Shown here piece by piece: positions 7,110 to 15,196 of a stretch of DNA of 41,062 nucleotides. The notes beneath the pieces are model-generated. The model saw only the letters and a program-made list of their open reading frames with translations, was not told the origin of the DNA and searched no databases. The stretch comes from Bacteroidales bacterium (GTDB taxonomy: Bacteria > Bacteroidota > Bacteroidia > Bacteroidales > PUMT01), in assembly GCA_007132225.1 (NCBI GenBank), contig SLPB01000135.1, forward strand, positions 1 through 41,062. Direction: 5' to 3'. Each line of letters starts with the position of its first letter. Positions within the stretch are counted from its first letter, which is position 1. A program made the position numbers and the translations under genes.

Positions 7110-8423
7110 TCATACTTGCTTATGATCAACCGGCCCATTAGGAACACCTGTTTCAAAGGGATTGGCAGGGTCACTGCTCCATTCGAACCAGCCACCATCA
7201 TACACGGACACCCTGGGCCATCCCATCAGCCATGCATTGAACCATGCCTCACTTCCTCGCCAGCCTGTGCCGCAGTAAAAAGCAAGATGTTTTTCAGGTG
7301 TTATACCGTTATTAGTCCAGATATCATGCACTTCATGGAATTCCCTGATTGTATGGTCGAAATTCCGGTAATTCTCCATATGATAGGCATCCGAACCGCA
7401 ATCTGCAAAAACGGCACCGGGGATCCTTCCCCTTGGTTCAATGTAATTGTAGCCGCTCACCTCACCGATATACTCAGGCCATGAGCGCACACAAACCAGC
7501 TCACTGTCCACCGATCGCAACATCTCCTTTGCCGCGGGGGTGTCAACTGCCAGTTCAGGCCTTTGGGGTATTGTGGCGCCAAACTCACTGACAGGTTTTT
7601 TAGGTTCGTCGGTAAAGGAAACCTCAAACCCCTCATCAGTCCACGACTGAAAGCCGCCGTTCAGCACCCTTACATCTTTCACCCCGGCATACAACAAGAT
7701 AAAAGCACACCTGATTGCACCAATATCTCCGGCAGCACTTCCCGGAAAAGGGTCGTCATTATCCGGATGCATAAACTTGCCATACATGATCACAGTTGTA
7801 TCTGAAGTTATCCCGTGCCTCTCAAGTGCAATTTTCAACTCTGCCGGTGGCCGCCTGTTCCATGTATCAGGAGCCTCCAGCTCAAGGGTATCCATATCTA
7901 TAGCTCCCGGAATATGTCCTGTAAGGTATGCATCACGGTTCCGGTAATGGGAATGCACAATCACGAACTTATTGTTGTTGTACAACGGCGGAGCACCTCC
8001 CGACACCAGGGTTTTTAACCAGTTCGGCGATACAAGGTTGCTGAACCGTTTGAGCTTATGCATTGGAAGTACCGGATCAGTGGTCCATTCATCAATGAAA
8101 TGATGATAAGCACTTACCTTGCTGTAGCCGGAGGTTATAAAACGCCTGGCAACGATATCAATTTCATCTGTGTTGTAACCGTAAACAACAATTTCATGCT
8201 CAGGTAATATCTGTTTAAGCCTGACCATTTCGATCCAGTCAATATAATTTGTCCACTTAAACGGCATGTTTTTAGCCCCTTTAACATGACCTCCTCGGGA
8301 CTCATTATTAAACTGCCAACCGTTGTATGAATCAACCGGACGTATATCAATGATCTTTTTTGCCGGGTCATCCAGAATTTCGGATAACTCTTTTGTAGAA
8401 ATTTCTTTCACCACTTTAACCAC
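7110..8423 (-). CDS. eanB: Multi-rhodanese sulfurtransferase, probable EanB (hercynine to ergothioneine)
   Basis: 437 residues with three rhodanese-like domains at about 5-120, 135-275 and 290-425. The third carries the active loop FYCGTGWRG with Cys384; the first two lack the loop cysteine. EanB of Chlorobium limicola inserts sulfur from polysulfide directly into the imidazole of hercynine. Its key residues, as I recall them, are Cys412, Thr414 and Tyr353, with further cysteines at 339 and 370. Here Thr386 and Tyr325 sit at the same offsets from Cys384, and Cys311 and Cys342 match the other two offsets exactly. With the EgtD-type gene directly downstream, EanB is much more likely than a generic thiosulfate sulfurtransferase. 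It would act in the cytoplasm without oxygen. TATCTTTA (about 8439-8446, minus) is a weak -7 candidate. Confidence 0.85.
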   Translation of the reverse strand: MVKVVKEISTKELSEILDDPAKKIIDIRPVDSYNGWQFNNESRGGHVKGAKNMPFKWTNYIDWIEMVRLKQILPEHEIVVYGYNTDEIDIVARRFITSGYSKVSAYHHFIDEWTTDPVLPMHKLKRFSNLVSPNWLKTLVSGGAPPLYNNNKFVIVHSHYRNRDAYLTGHIPGAIDMDTLELEAPDTWNRRPPAELKIALERHGITSDTTVIMYGKFMHPDNDDPFPGSAAGDIGAIRCAFILLYAGVKDVRVLNGGFQSWTDEGFEVSFTDEPKKPVSEFGATIPQRPELAVDTPAAKEMLRSVDSELVCVRSWPEYIGEVSGYNYIEPRGRIPGAVFADCGSDAYHMENYRNFDHTIREFHEVHDIWTNNGITPEKHLAFYCGTGWRGSEAWFNAWLMGWPRVSVYDGGWFEWSSDPANPFETGVPNGPVDHKQV

Positions 8424-8637
8424 TTTTGAAGTTTATATTCTAAAGATAAAAAAAATTATAGGTCCCTCATACTTTCCGGTGAATCTTTTACATTCGAAAA
8501 AGGAATACTGAAAATAACTAATGCAGCATTATGGTATAGCCGGAAAATCTGCCGAAATTTTGAATTCATGGTATACTGCTTATTTCCGTGTAAGTCAGCA
8601 TAAATAATAATAACAAAAAAACCTGAGGTATGTTTGC

Positions 8638-8649
8638 TGAGAGCTCTCA
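8638..8649. repeat. Perfect 12-base palindrome in the eanB/PL8 divergent gap
   Basis: TGAGAGCTCTCA is a perfect palindrome. A second small hairpin, GGAGC-ATA-GCTCC, lies about 30 bases further on. They sit in the 418-base gap 8424-8841 between divergent genes, where a regulator site would be expected. No gene was found in the gap. Function unknown. Confidence 0.3.
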
Positions 8650-8749
8650 TGAGCGGGAAACTATTCACATGCCATTGGAGCATAGCTCCGCCAGGTAATG
8701 AACGGGCACAAAATATAGTAACAGATCATGCAGTTATTATCAAAGAATT

Positions 8750-8780
8750 TTGTTTATTTAAAGTGTAAAAATTATTTATG
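8750..8780 (+). promoter_or_regulatory. Possible promoter of the PL8 lyase gene
   Basis: TTG at 8750-8752, then 20 bases, then TATTTATG at 8773-8780, one mismatch from TAnnTTTG. The spacing fits Bacteroidota promoters. Transcription would start near 8787, about 55 bases before the coding start. Confidence 0.35.
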
Positions 8781-8841
8781 TCACTCTGCGAATTCTCTAA
8801 GCCAACCTGACCAATTTGTATAACCAAAAAAACAATACATT

Positions 8842-11040
8842 TTGAAACCAACTTTTAAACAACTCATCACCTTAGTGGCAACCATGCTGTTTGCAATTTC
8901 CACAAATGCAAAAGCAGATGATTTTGAAATAGTAAAAGGGAGAGTCAACGATCAGCTTATGAGCCTGGGAGTTAGTGATGAAACCATAGCCGAAATAATC
9001 GACACTGCCAATGATGACGGAAGCTTTCAGGGTATCGATTATGAAGATCTAAGCAGAGAGGCAGGGTTTCCACATGGCCGTCACACAAGGAACCTTTTCA
9101 GCCTTGCAAGGGCATACAAGACTGAATCATCTGAATATCACGGGGATGATAATGTCAGGGATATTATTTTCGGGGGACTTGAATTTTGGGTGAAACATGA
9201 TTTTGTTGGTGATAACTGGCACAACAACCAAATCACCACTCCAACAAACCTGGTTAACCTTATGCTGGTCATAGGTGATGAATTGCCGGCAGATCTTACT
9301 GAACAGGCCCAACCTATGATCCGAAGGGCAACCATGAAACAGGTACCTGGAGTATTCTACGGCGCAAGGCCGGGAGGAGACAGGATAGCCATTGCAGCCA
9401 TTGTTGCAAAAAACTTTTTATTTCTCAATGACAGGGAGGCATTTGATGATGTAATACAAATCATTGCCGGTGAGATAAAGTTCACAACCGGGGAGCGCGG
9501 AATGCAGCACGATTTCAGTTTCCACCACAGGCATGACCGGGTTAACAACACAACCAGTTATGGATACGGAAAATATGCCAACACCTTCGGGGAGTGGGCA
9601 TCCTATGTGGCTAATACCGGTTATCAGTTTCCGGCCGGGAGAATAATTCACCTTGTTGATTATTACCTTGAAGGCATATACAAACAGATGGTCTATGGCG
9701 TTTACCGTGATATCGCGGTCTATGACAGAAGTATTACCCACCAGAGGAACAGCACACCAGGAGGAACCCTGGAAATTGAACGGCTGCTTCAAAGCACTGA
9801 CTACCGCAGCCAGGAGCTTGAGGATATTTTAAAATTGAGAAGAGGTGAAGAAGCAAACATAAGGTCTTTTGCAAAATTCTTCTGGCAAACAGAGCACTTT
9901 GCATTCCAGAGACCACACTTCTACACAAGCGTAAGAATGCATTCAAAAAGGAACAGAAATAATGAAGAACCCTATAACGGACCCGGCATAGTAATTCATC
10001 ACAGATCTGACGGCGCAAATTATCTTAGTCTGGATGGTCATGAATATGATGGTATCTGGCCCGTATATGACTGGCAGAAAATTTCCGGAACAACAATTAT
10101 GCAAAAACCACAAAATCACATAGCTAAACGCTATGGCGGAAATATGCCTGTTCAAACGGATGGCTTAACCCATTTTGTCGGTGGGGTGGATGACGGACTT
10201 TACGGTGCAGTGGCCTACGACTTTAAAAGCCCCCATGACATGCTGGAAGCTAAAAAATCCTGGTTCTTTTTTGACAATGAATATGTTTGTCTTGGAGCAG
10301 ACATAGAATCAAATCAAAGCCTGCCGGCATATACCACTATTAACCAGGCACACCTCAGGGGAGATGTTACAGTAAACCGGGATGGCAAAACAGAAGTACT
10401 GCACCAGGTAAAAAGGGACCTGGAAAATGTAAAGTGGGTGCACCATGACAGAGTCGGGTACATCTTACCTGAACCGGCAACTGTCAATTTATCCAACAGG
10501 GCTGAACAGGGACGCTGGTCAGATATTTCAGCTGCATTAAGTGCCCCCGATGAACTGGTGACCCAGGATGTTTTCCTTCTCGGAATAAACCATGGTAACC
10601 GTCCCGCAAATGCATCCTACCAGTACATAGTAGTTCCCGGAGTCACCACCGGGGAGCTTGCGGAAACAAGTGCCGTTAACCGCAACATCGAAATACTCTC
10701 AAACACACCTGAAATACAGGCTGTAAAACACAACGGACTTGGAATCTGCCAGATCGCATTTTATAAAGCTGGTAAATTAGATATAGCCGGAGGAGCCTCC
10801 ATCAGAATGGACAGCCAGGGAATGGTAATGCTTAAAATGGACGGGGACAGGATAGCTGAGCTGACAGTTTCCGACCCTTCAAGAATGCTTGCGAGAATGA
10901 TCATAACCGTTCCGGGAATTTATAATGCCGGCGGCGATAACTACAAAGCTTTCCCCGACAGGGAAGAAGACAATACAATGATCATGGTTGATCTTCCCGG
11001 GAATGAATATGCAGGCAAAAGCGTAACAATTGAATTATAG
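8842..11040 (+). CDS. Polysaccharide lyase family 8 enzyme (chondroitin/hyaluronate lyase-like)
   Basis: 732 residues beginning with a signal peptide (MKPTFKQLITLVATMLFAIS, likely cleaved near residue 25). The alpha/alpha toroid spans about 30-340 and the beta-sandwich domains follow to about 725. PL8 traits are NWHNNQITTPTNLVNLMLVIGD at 125-146, the His/Tyr active-site stretch FHHRHDRVNNTTSYGYGKYA at about 227-246, and the arginine-bearing YGVYRDIAVYDRSITHQ at about 285-301. It would cleave uronate-containing glycosaminoglycans by beta-elimination, outside the cytoplasm. The start is TTG at 8842; no in-frame ATG precedes it and a later ATG would cut the signal peptide. No SusC/SusD pair or sulfatase is nearby, so it stands alone, and the substrate remains open. 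Confidence 0.88.
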   Translation: MKPTFKQLITLVATMLFAISTNAKADDFEIVKGRVNDQLMSLGVSDETIAEIIDTANDDGSFQGIDYEDLSREAGFPHGRHTRNLFSLARAYKTESSEYHGDDNVRDIIFGGLEFWVKHDFVGDNWHNNQITTPTNLVNLMLVIGDELPADLTEQAQPMIRRATMKQVPGVFYGARPGGDRIAIAAIVAKNFLFLNDREAFDDVIQIIAGEIKFTTGERGMQHDFSFHHRHDRVNNTTSYGYGKYANTFGEWASYVANTGYQFPAGRIIHLVDYYLEGIYKQMVYGVYRDIAVYDRSITHQRNSTPGGTLEIERLLQSTDYRSQELEDILKLRRGEEANIRSFAKFFWQTEHFAFQRPHFYTSVRMHSKRNRNNEEPYNGPGIVIHHRSDGANYLSLDGHEYDGIWPVYDWQKISGTTIMQKPQNHIAKRYGGNMPVQTDGLTHFVGGVDDGLYGAVAYDFKSPHDMLEAKKSWFFFDNEYVCLGADIESNQSLPAYTTINQAHLRGDVTVNRDGKTEVLHQVKRDLENVKWVHHDRVGYILPEPATVNLSNRAEQGRWSDISAALSAPDELVTQDVFLLGINHGNRPANASYQYIVVPGVTTGELAETSAVNRNIEILSNTPEIQAVKHNGLGICQIAFYKAGKLDIAGGASIRMDSQGMVMLKMDGDRIAELTVSDPSRMLARMIITVPGIYNAGGDNYKAFPDREEDNTMIMVDLPGNEYAGKSVTIEL

Positions 11041-11051
11041 TAATACTATAA

Positions 11052-11822
11052 TTATTTACAGGTATATCCTCCATCGATTAAAAGTTCGCTGCCGGTTAAG
11101 AATTTAGCCTCATCACTGGCCAGGTAAACAATCCCATAAGCAACGTCTTCAGGTTCCCCGACATGACCTATGGGATGAAGGGCATCAAGCTCCTTCCTGA
11201 ACTCCTCGATATTTTTTCCGCTTTCTTTGCCCATAGCTTCAACCAGCGGGGTCCAGATGAATCCCGGATGCACTGAATTTACCCTGATATTATCTTTTGC
11301 AAATATCAGTGCATCGTTCTTGGTCATTATTCTCACAGCACCTTTTGAAGCATGATATGCAGGAATATCGCCGGCACCAATAATCCCGTAAATAGATGAT
11401 AAATTAATAATATTTCCCTGACCGTTTTTACGCATATAGGGAACTATATGCTTGGTACACAAAAAAGCGCCATTCACATTAATATCCATAACCTTTTGCC
11501 AGTCTTTCAGATCTATCTCATCAGTAGGTTTATTTACACCGGATATACCAGCATTATTAACAAGGACATCAATTTTCCCGTATTCGGCATTTACTTCAGA
11601 AAACACCTTTTTCACTTCGCCTTCATCAGCAACATCAAGATGCCAGAACTTTGCCTTTCCCCCGTCTGATGTAATCTTTTCCGCAAGTTGCCTGCCCTCT
11701 TCGTCAAGAATATCGGTAATGGCAACCCTGGCACCTTCTTCCGCCATTTTCTGGCAGGCTGATTTTCCAATGCCAAGCGATCCCCCGGTTATTATTATTA
11801 CTTTGTCTTTCAATCTGTTCAT
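11052..11822 (-). CDS. Short-chain dehydrogenase/reductase (classical, FabG-like)
   Basis: 256 residues, the standard length. The nucleotide motif is TGGSLGIGKSACQ (about 13-25), followed by NNAG at about 89-92. The active site is Ser in INLSSIYG with Tyr-x3-Lys in YHASKGA. The end carries GEPEDVAYGIVYLASDEA and TGSELLIDGGYTC. An Asp at the end of the second strand (AITDILD) favours NAD over NADP. Annotations for this group include glucose 1-dehydrogenase and 3-alpha-hydroxysteroid or sugar-alcohol dehydrogenases; sequence alone does not decide. It converges with the PL8 gene with only 11 bases between stops. Confidence 0.92.
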   Translation of the reverse strand: MNRLKDKVIIITGGSLGIGKSACQKMAEEGARVAITDILDEEGRQLAEKITSDGGKAKFWHLDVADEGEVKKVFSEVNAEYGKIDVLVNNAGISGVNKPTDEIDLKDWQKVMDINVNGAFLCTKHIVPYMRKNGQGNIINLSSIYGIIGAGDIPAYHASKGAVRIMTKNDALIFAKDNIRVNSVHPGFIWTPLVEAMGKESGKNIEEFRKELDALHPIGHVGEPEDVAYGIVYLASDEAKFLTGSELLIDGGYTCK

Positions 11823-11880
11823 AATTTTTGATTTAGAATATTTATATTAAAATCAAGACTTTACATAAGCAACATGCGGA

Positions 11881-12216
11881 CTAAGCAGCTTTAGTTTGCT
11901 TTTGTGCTTCCCTGACAGCAAATCCGGACATTAACACAGTAAGTAGTCCAATGATCCAATGATTCCACATTTCAGAAATAGTGATCATTCCCAGCACCCA
12001 GGGTGAAAAAAATATCCAAATACCAATAATTATATTAATCCATTCTGACCATGCTTTCCGGTCGTATAGTGCAAAGGCTGAAAAGATTGTCACTAAAGCC
12101 CCGAAAAGGTAGGAATTCCAGGCATATCCCATATCACTGTATCCAAATATCCAGGGAGACAGTATCAACCAGATTCCAAGGATTAAAGTAACCCAATCCT
12201 GACTTCGCTTTCTCAT
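11881..12216 (-). CDS. SPW-repeat integral membrane protein
   Basis: 111 residues with four predicted membrane helices arranged as two similar halves. Each half has the SPW signature: LILGIWLILSPWIFGY and IIIGIWIFFSPWVLGM. Between them are WNSYLFGALVTIFSAFALYD and WNHWIIGLLTVLMSGFAV, which are themselves alike, so the protein is an internal duplication. The family is of unknown function and is common in Bacteroidota and Actinobacteria. The SDR gene lies 58 bases downstream on the same strand and may be read from the same message. Confidence 0.9.
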   Translation of the reverse strand: MRKRSQDWVTLILGIWLILSPWIFGYSDMGYAWNSYLFGALVTIFSAFALYDRKAWSEWINIIIGIWIFFSPWVLGMITISEMWNHWIIGLLTVLMSGFAVREAQKQTKAA

Positions 12217-12437
12217 GATTAAATATTTAAGTTGGACAATAAATTTTTTTAACTAACATTCTATAATCATTCCTAATATCATGTTTGACAAAAAAATCCA
12301 GAAAAGTATATTTAATCAAGCTGCAAAACCCTGACTATAAGAGGTTTTTACTATGCATTAAATTTATTTTCAAATATTAGTGTAATAGGTATGGATAGTA
12401 GTTATGTTGAATTTTCACACACCAGTTGAAAATAATC

Positions 12438-12464
12438 CACACCCGAAATCAGATTACAGGTGTG
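12438..12464 (-). terminator. Possible terminator downstream of the PHP lipoprotein gene
   Basis: CACACC/GGTGTG stem of 6 bp with a 15-base loop. On the minus strand it is followed by GATTATTTTC, a weak U-rich run. It sits 53 bases after the stop at 12517. The rest of the 300-base gap 12217-12516 shows no gene. Confidence 0.3.
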
Positions 12465-12516
12465 CATGAAAGAGAATCCTGTCTAATCTCTTCTCCTTCC
12501 TGTATTATATTTTACC

Positions 12517-13974
12517 TTATCCCGTGATTTGCTCAGGCAACCCCATGGAGCTCACCTTTTTATTACCCTCAGGCCTGGGAACAAACATTTCATCAGGGGT
12601 TATTCCCGCTTCGCGGATGGCCCTGATGCTATACTCCAGCCTTCCCAGGTCATGTTCCCCGGCATTGTTGGTTCCAAGTGCAAACTTTACCCCTGCTGCC
12701 TTAGCCCTCTTAATAAACTCAATACCCGGTATACGGTACCGGGCGTTAATTTCAAGGGCAACATCATATTCAACAAGAGCTTCTATCACGGTATCCATAC
12801 GCTTCGCAGTCCACAACCTGTCGTAGTTATGGTTGATCTCTTCGGGCAGGAAGGTAGGATTGACGTAAATATCAACAGGTTCCTGTGAAAGTATGGCCAG
12901 GATTTTCTCCACAAGCATATCCATAAACTGCTCTTCATCGTCCACAAAAACTTCTTCTTCTATCCAGAGCCGCATTCTTCTCCCCTTGTGATCGGTAAAG
13001 GTCAGGGCATCTGTAAAGATATAGTCATACTGTGCTATGGCCTCAGGTGAAAAAAGGGTTATCCATTCCCTGCCTTCACACTGCATGGCCTTGAAAACGG
13101 GCTCACCCTTTATCTTTTCATAGTAGGCATTCAATGAGGCATCATCGGTAACCGGAAAGTTTAGTCCGCAATTTTCAGATATCCCGTAATTGAACCCGTG
13201 ATTCCTGCCGTGGCGGGTAATCTCCTTCACAGTCAATACGTCCTTGAGGTGACCATGATAATCGATCAGGGGAAATCCTTCCTGATTCAACATGGTAAGC
13301 TCTCTGGCTATTTCATCGTTTGTTTCAAAGCTTTCTGCTTTGCGGGGTAGACCGGAGGGCAGTGCCTCAATACTGATTTCACTAACCTCAATACAGCCAC
13401 TGTTACCTGATTTGGTGAGAATGATCCGTCCACTGGAAAGCACCATATCTTCGAGCCCGGAAAGGCGAAGTGGATTTTCAGGTTCATAATACTCACTGGT
13501 AATTTTCCCGTTCACTGTCACCGTGATATGATTGCCCCTTACGCTCAGTCCAAGATCAAACCACTCTTCATCGTGTACCATCCTGACAAAAAAGTTCCTG
13601 ATCAGTGAAAGGCTTCCTGTTTTCATGGTACTGCCCGAGCGATATTCACTGTTATTGATAAATACTGTGTAACCTTCCGGGGAAGAACCAGAAGGGGTAT
13701 GAAAAGCAACTGCACCCTCGGCACCAGGGGTTGTTTTAATTCTCATTCCAAGATCAAAATTACGTACTGTGAATTTTGAAATTATGGCGGCATCATCCCT
13801 GCCAAGAACAACATTGTTGCCGCTTAAATCCGTATTTTTCAGTGCCCAGTCATTGGCGATCTGGTCATGGCCGGAAGAAATTATTATCTGATCCTCCAAA
13901 ACAGTTGTACAGGCAAAAAATCCTGTAACCACAAAAAACAGTGTGACACCTTTCAGGAAATTATTGTAATGCAT
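12517..13974 (-). CDS. Lipoprotein fusing a DUF1080-like concanavalin fold to a PHP-type domain
   Basis: 485 residues. A hydrophobic leader ends at TGFFAC, so Cys22 may be lipidated (the lipobox is not canonical). Residues about 40-205 look like the 3-keto-disaccharide hydrolase/DUF1080 jelly roll: DWALKNTD, FDLGMRIKTTPGAEGAVAF, WFDLGLSVRGNHITVTVNGK. Residues about 233-470 form a PHP-type metal-dependent hydrolase region: FPLIDYHGHLKD with Asp238-x-His240-x-His242, an HGRNHGFNYGISENCG segment, and later IYVNPTFLP, LEINARYRIPG and FALGTNNAG. The first half usually binds or cleaves sugars, while PHP domains are phosphoesterases or amidohydrolase-like. The joint role is unknown. It would sit at the periplasmic or outer membrane. 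Confidence 0.8.
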   Translation of the reverse strand: MHYNNFLKGVTLFFVVTGFFACTTVLEDQIIISSGHDQIANDWALKNTDLSGNNVVLGRDDAAIISKFTVRNFDLGMRIKTTPGAEGAVAFHTPSGSSPEGYTVFINNSEYRSGSTMKTGSLSLIRNFFVRMVHDEEWFDLGLSVRGNHITVTVNGKITSEYYEPENPLRLSGLEDMVLSSGRIILTKSGNSGCIEVSEISIEALPSGLPRKAESFETNDEIARELTMLNQEGFPLIDYHGHLKDVLTVKEITRHGRNHGFNYGISENCGLNFPVTDDASLNAYYEKIKGEPVFKAMQCEGREWITLFSPEAIAQYDYIFTDALTFTDHKGRRMRLWIEEEVFVDDEEQFMDMLVEKILAILSQEPVDIYVNPTFLPEEINHNYDRLWTAKRMDTVIEALVEYDVALEINARYRIPGIEFIKRAKAAGVKFALGTNNAGEHDLGRLEYSIRAIREAGITPDEMFVPRPEGNKKVSSMGLPEQITG

Positions 13975-14007
13975 TATTTTTAAAGTGTTTAGATTATTAA
14001 TTACATA

Positions 14008-14015
14008 CGAAGGTA
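14008..14015 (-). promoter_or_regulatory. Possible -7 element for the PHP lipoprotein gene
   Basis: On the minus strand TACCTTCG, one mismatch from TAnnTTTG, with TTG (minus strand) 17 bases further upstream at 14033-14035. The spacing is slightly short for this promoter class. Confidence 0.3.
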
Positions 14016-14170
14016 CTAAAAATTTGCTTTAGCAATCTTTAATTTTCATCATGCTCGAAACTTGTTTATAATATCGAATTTTCAATACATAAGAGTATAC
14101 TCAAACATTATGTATCCCTTTACAAACATTCTTATAACCGATTTAATTCCGTGTAATAAAAGATCCGCCT

Positions 14171-14201
14171 TTTGACTGTACAAAGTATTTTACTACTTTT
14201 A
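14171..14201 (+). promoter_or_regulatory. Possible promoter of the lipase-like gene
   Basis: TTTG at 14171-14174, 19 bases, then TACTTTTA at 14194-14201, one mismatch from TAnnTTTG. The start site would be about 40 bases before the ATG at 14248. Confidence 0.4.
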
Positions 14202-14247
14202 TAAGTACCCCTTAAATGGCTAATTAACTAATCAATAAAAAAGCACA

Positions 14248-15162
14248 ATGGGACGCGTAATTATCGGCATCCACGGTCTTGGCAATAAGCCTGATAAAAG
14301 AACACTGAAGGATTGGTGGGAAATCTCCATGATGGAGGGACTTGAAGCAGCGGGATTAAAAGCCAGGCTTCCGGAATTTGAAATGGTTTACTGGGCTGAT
14401 ATTATGCATAAGGCACCACTCGATAAAAATGTTGATAACCCTGACAGCCAATATTATATTGACGAAGTCTATAAACCCTCACCAAAGAATTTTGATCCCG
14501 CTGAAAAAAAAATACACAAGAAGTTATTAAGGTTTTTAGGAAACCAGATAAATAAAATATTTCTTAATGAAGATTTCACCCTTAATTATTCATTCATAGC
14601 CGATTTCATAGTAAGAAAATATTTCCAGTCCCTCGAAATTTATTATAATGAGGAATGTAAAGAAAAGCATGCCGGGGACTGCAAAGTCAAGGAACTTATA
14701 AAGCAAAGACTGGCTGATGTATTGGAAAAGCATAAGAATAATGAAATAATGCTTGTATGCCACTCCATGGGGTCCATCATTGCCTATGATGTAATGAGTT
14801 TCCTTTCACCTTCAGTAAAAATAAACTCATTTATCACAATTGGTTCACCTCTGGGTTTGCCCTTAATAGTAAGTAAAATTGCCGCCCAGTATAAAAAAAA
14901 GGAAAAAGGAAAAAAAGATATGATAACACCTCCCGGTGTTTATGGAAAATGGCATAACTTTTATGATGTTCTTGACAGAATATCCCTAAACCATAAACTC
15001 TGCGCAAGGTACAGGGCTAATTCCCATGGGGTAAAACCCGCAGATTATGAGGTAATAAACGATTACCATAACCAGGAAGGAGTTCATAACCCTCATAAAT
15101 CATACGGGTATCTCCGATGCAGGGAATTTACCACTGCCCTGAACGACTTTCTAAAAGGTTAA
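14248..15162 (+). CDS. Cytoplasmic lipase/esterase-like alpha/beta hydrolase
   Basis: 304 residues without signal peptide. The start IIGIHGLGNKPDKRTLKDWW holds the HG oxyanion motif directly at the N terminus, followed by the long insertion about 60-150 typical of large lipase-like proteins. The nucleophile elbow is LVCHSMGSIIAYDVM, a GxSxG variant with Cys in place of the first Gly. FITIGSPLGLPL is the conserved turn after it. A late HNFYDVLDRIS segment probably brings the Asp, and HNPHKSYGY the catalytic His. The substrate is unknown. It stands alone and converges with the TIG/kelch gene 34 bases later. Confidence 0.82.
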   Translation: MGRVIIGIHGLGNKPDKRTLKDWWEISMMEGLEAAGLKARLPEFEMVYWADIMHKAPLDKNVDNPDSQYYIDEVYKPSPKNFDPAEKKIHKKLLRFLGNQINKIFLNEDFTLNYSFIADFIVRKYFQSLEIYYNEECKEKHAGDCKVKELIKQRLADVLEKHKNNEIMLVCHSMGSIIAYDVMSFLSPSVKINSFITIGSPLGLPLIVSKIAAQYKKKEKGKKDMITPPGVYGKWHNFYDVLDRISLNHKLCARYRANSHGVKPADYEVINDYHNQEGVHNPHKSYGYLRCREFTTALNDFLKG

Positions 15163-15196
15163 GTTAGTTCGGTTCATCAAAATCCTAACAGGCTGC

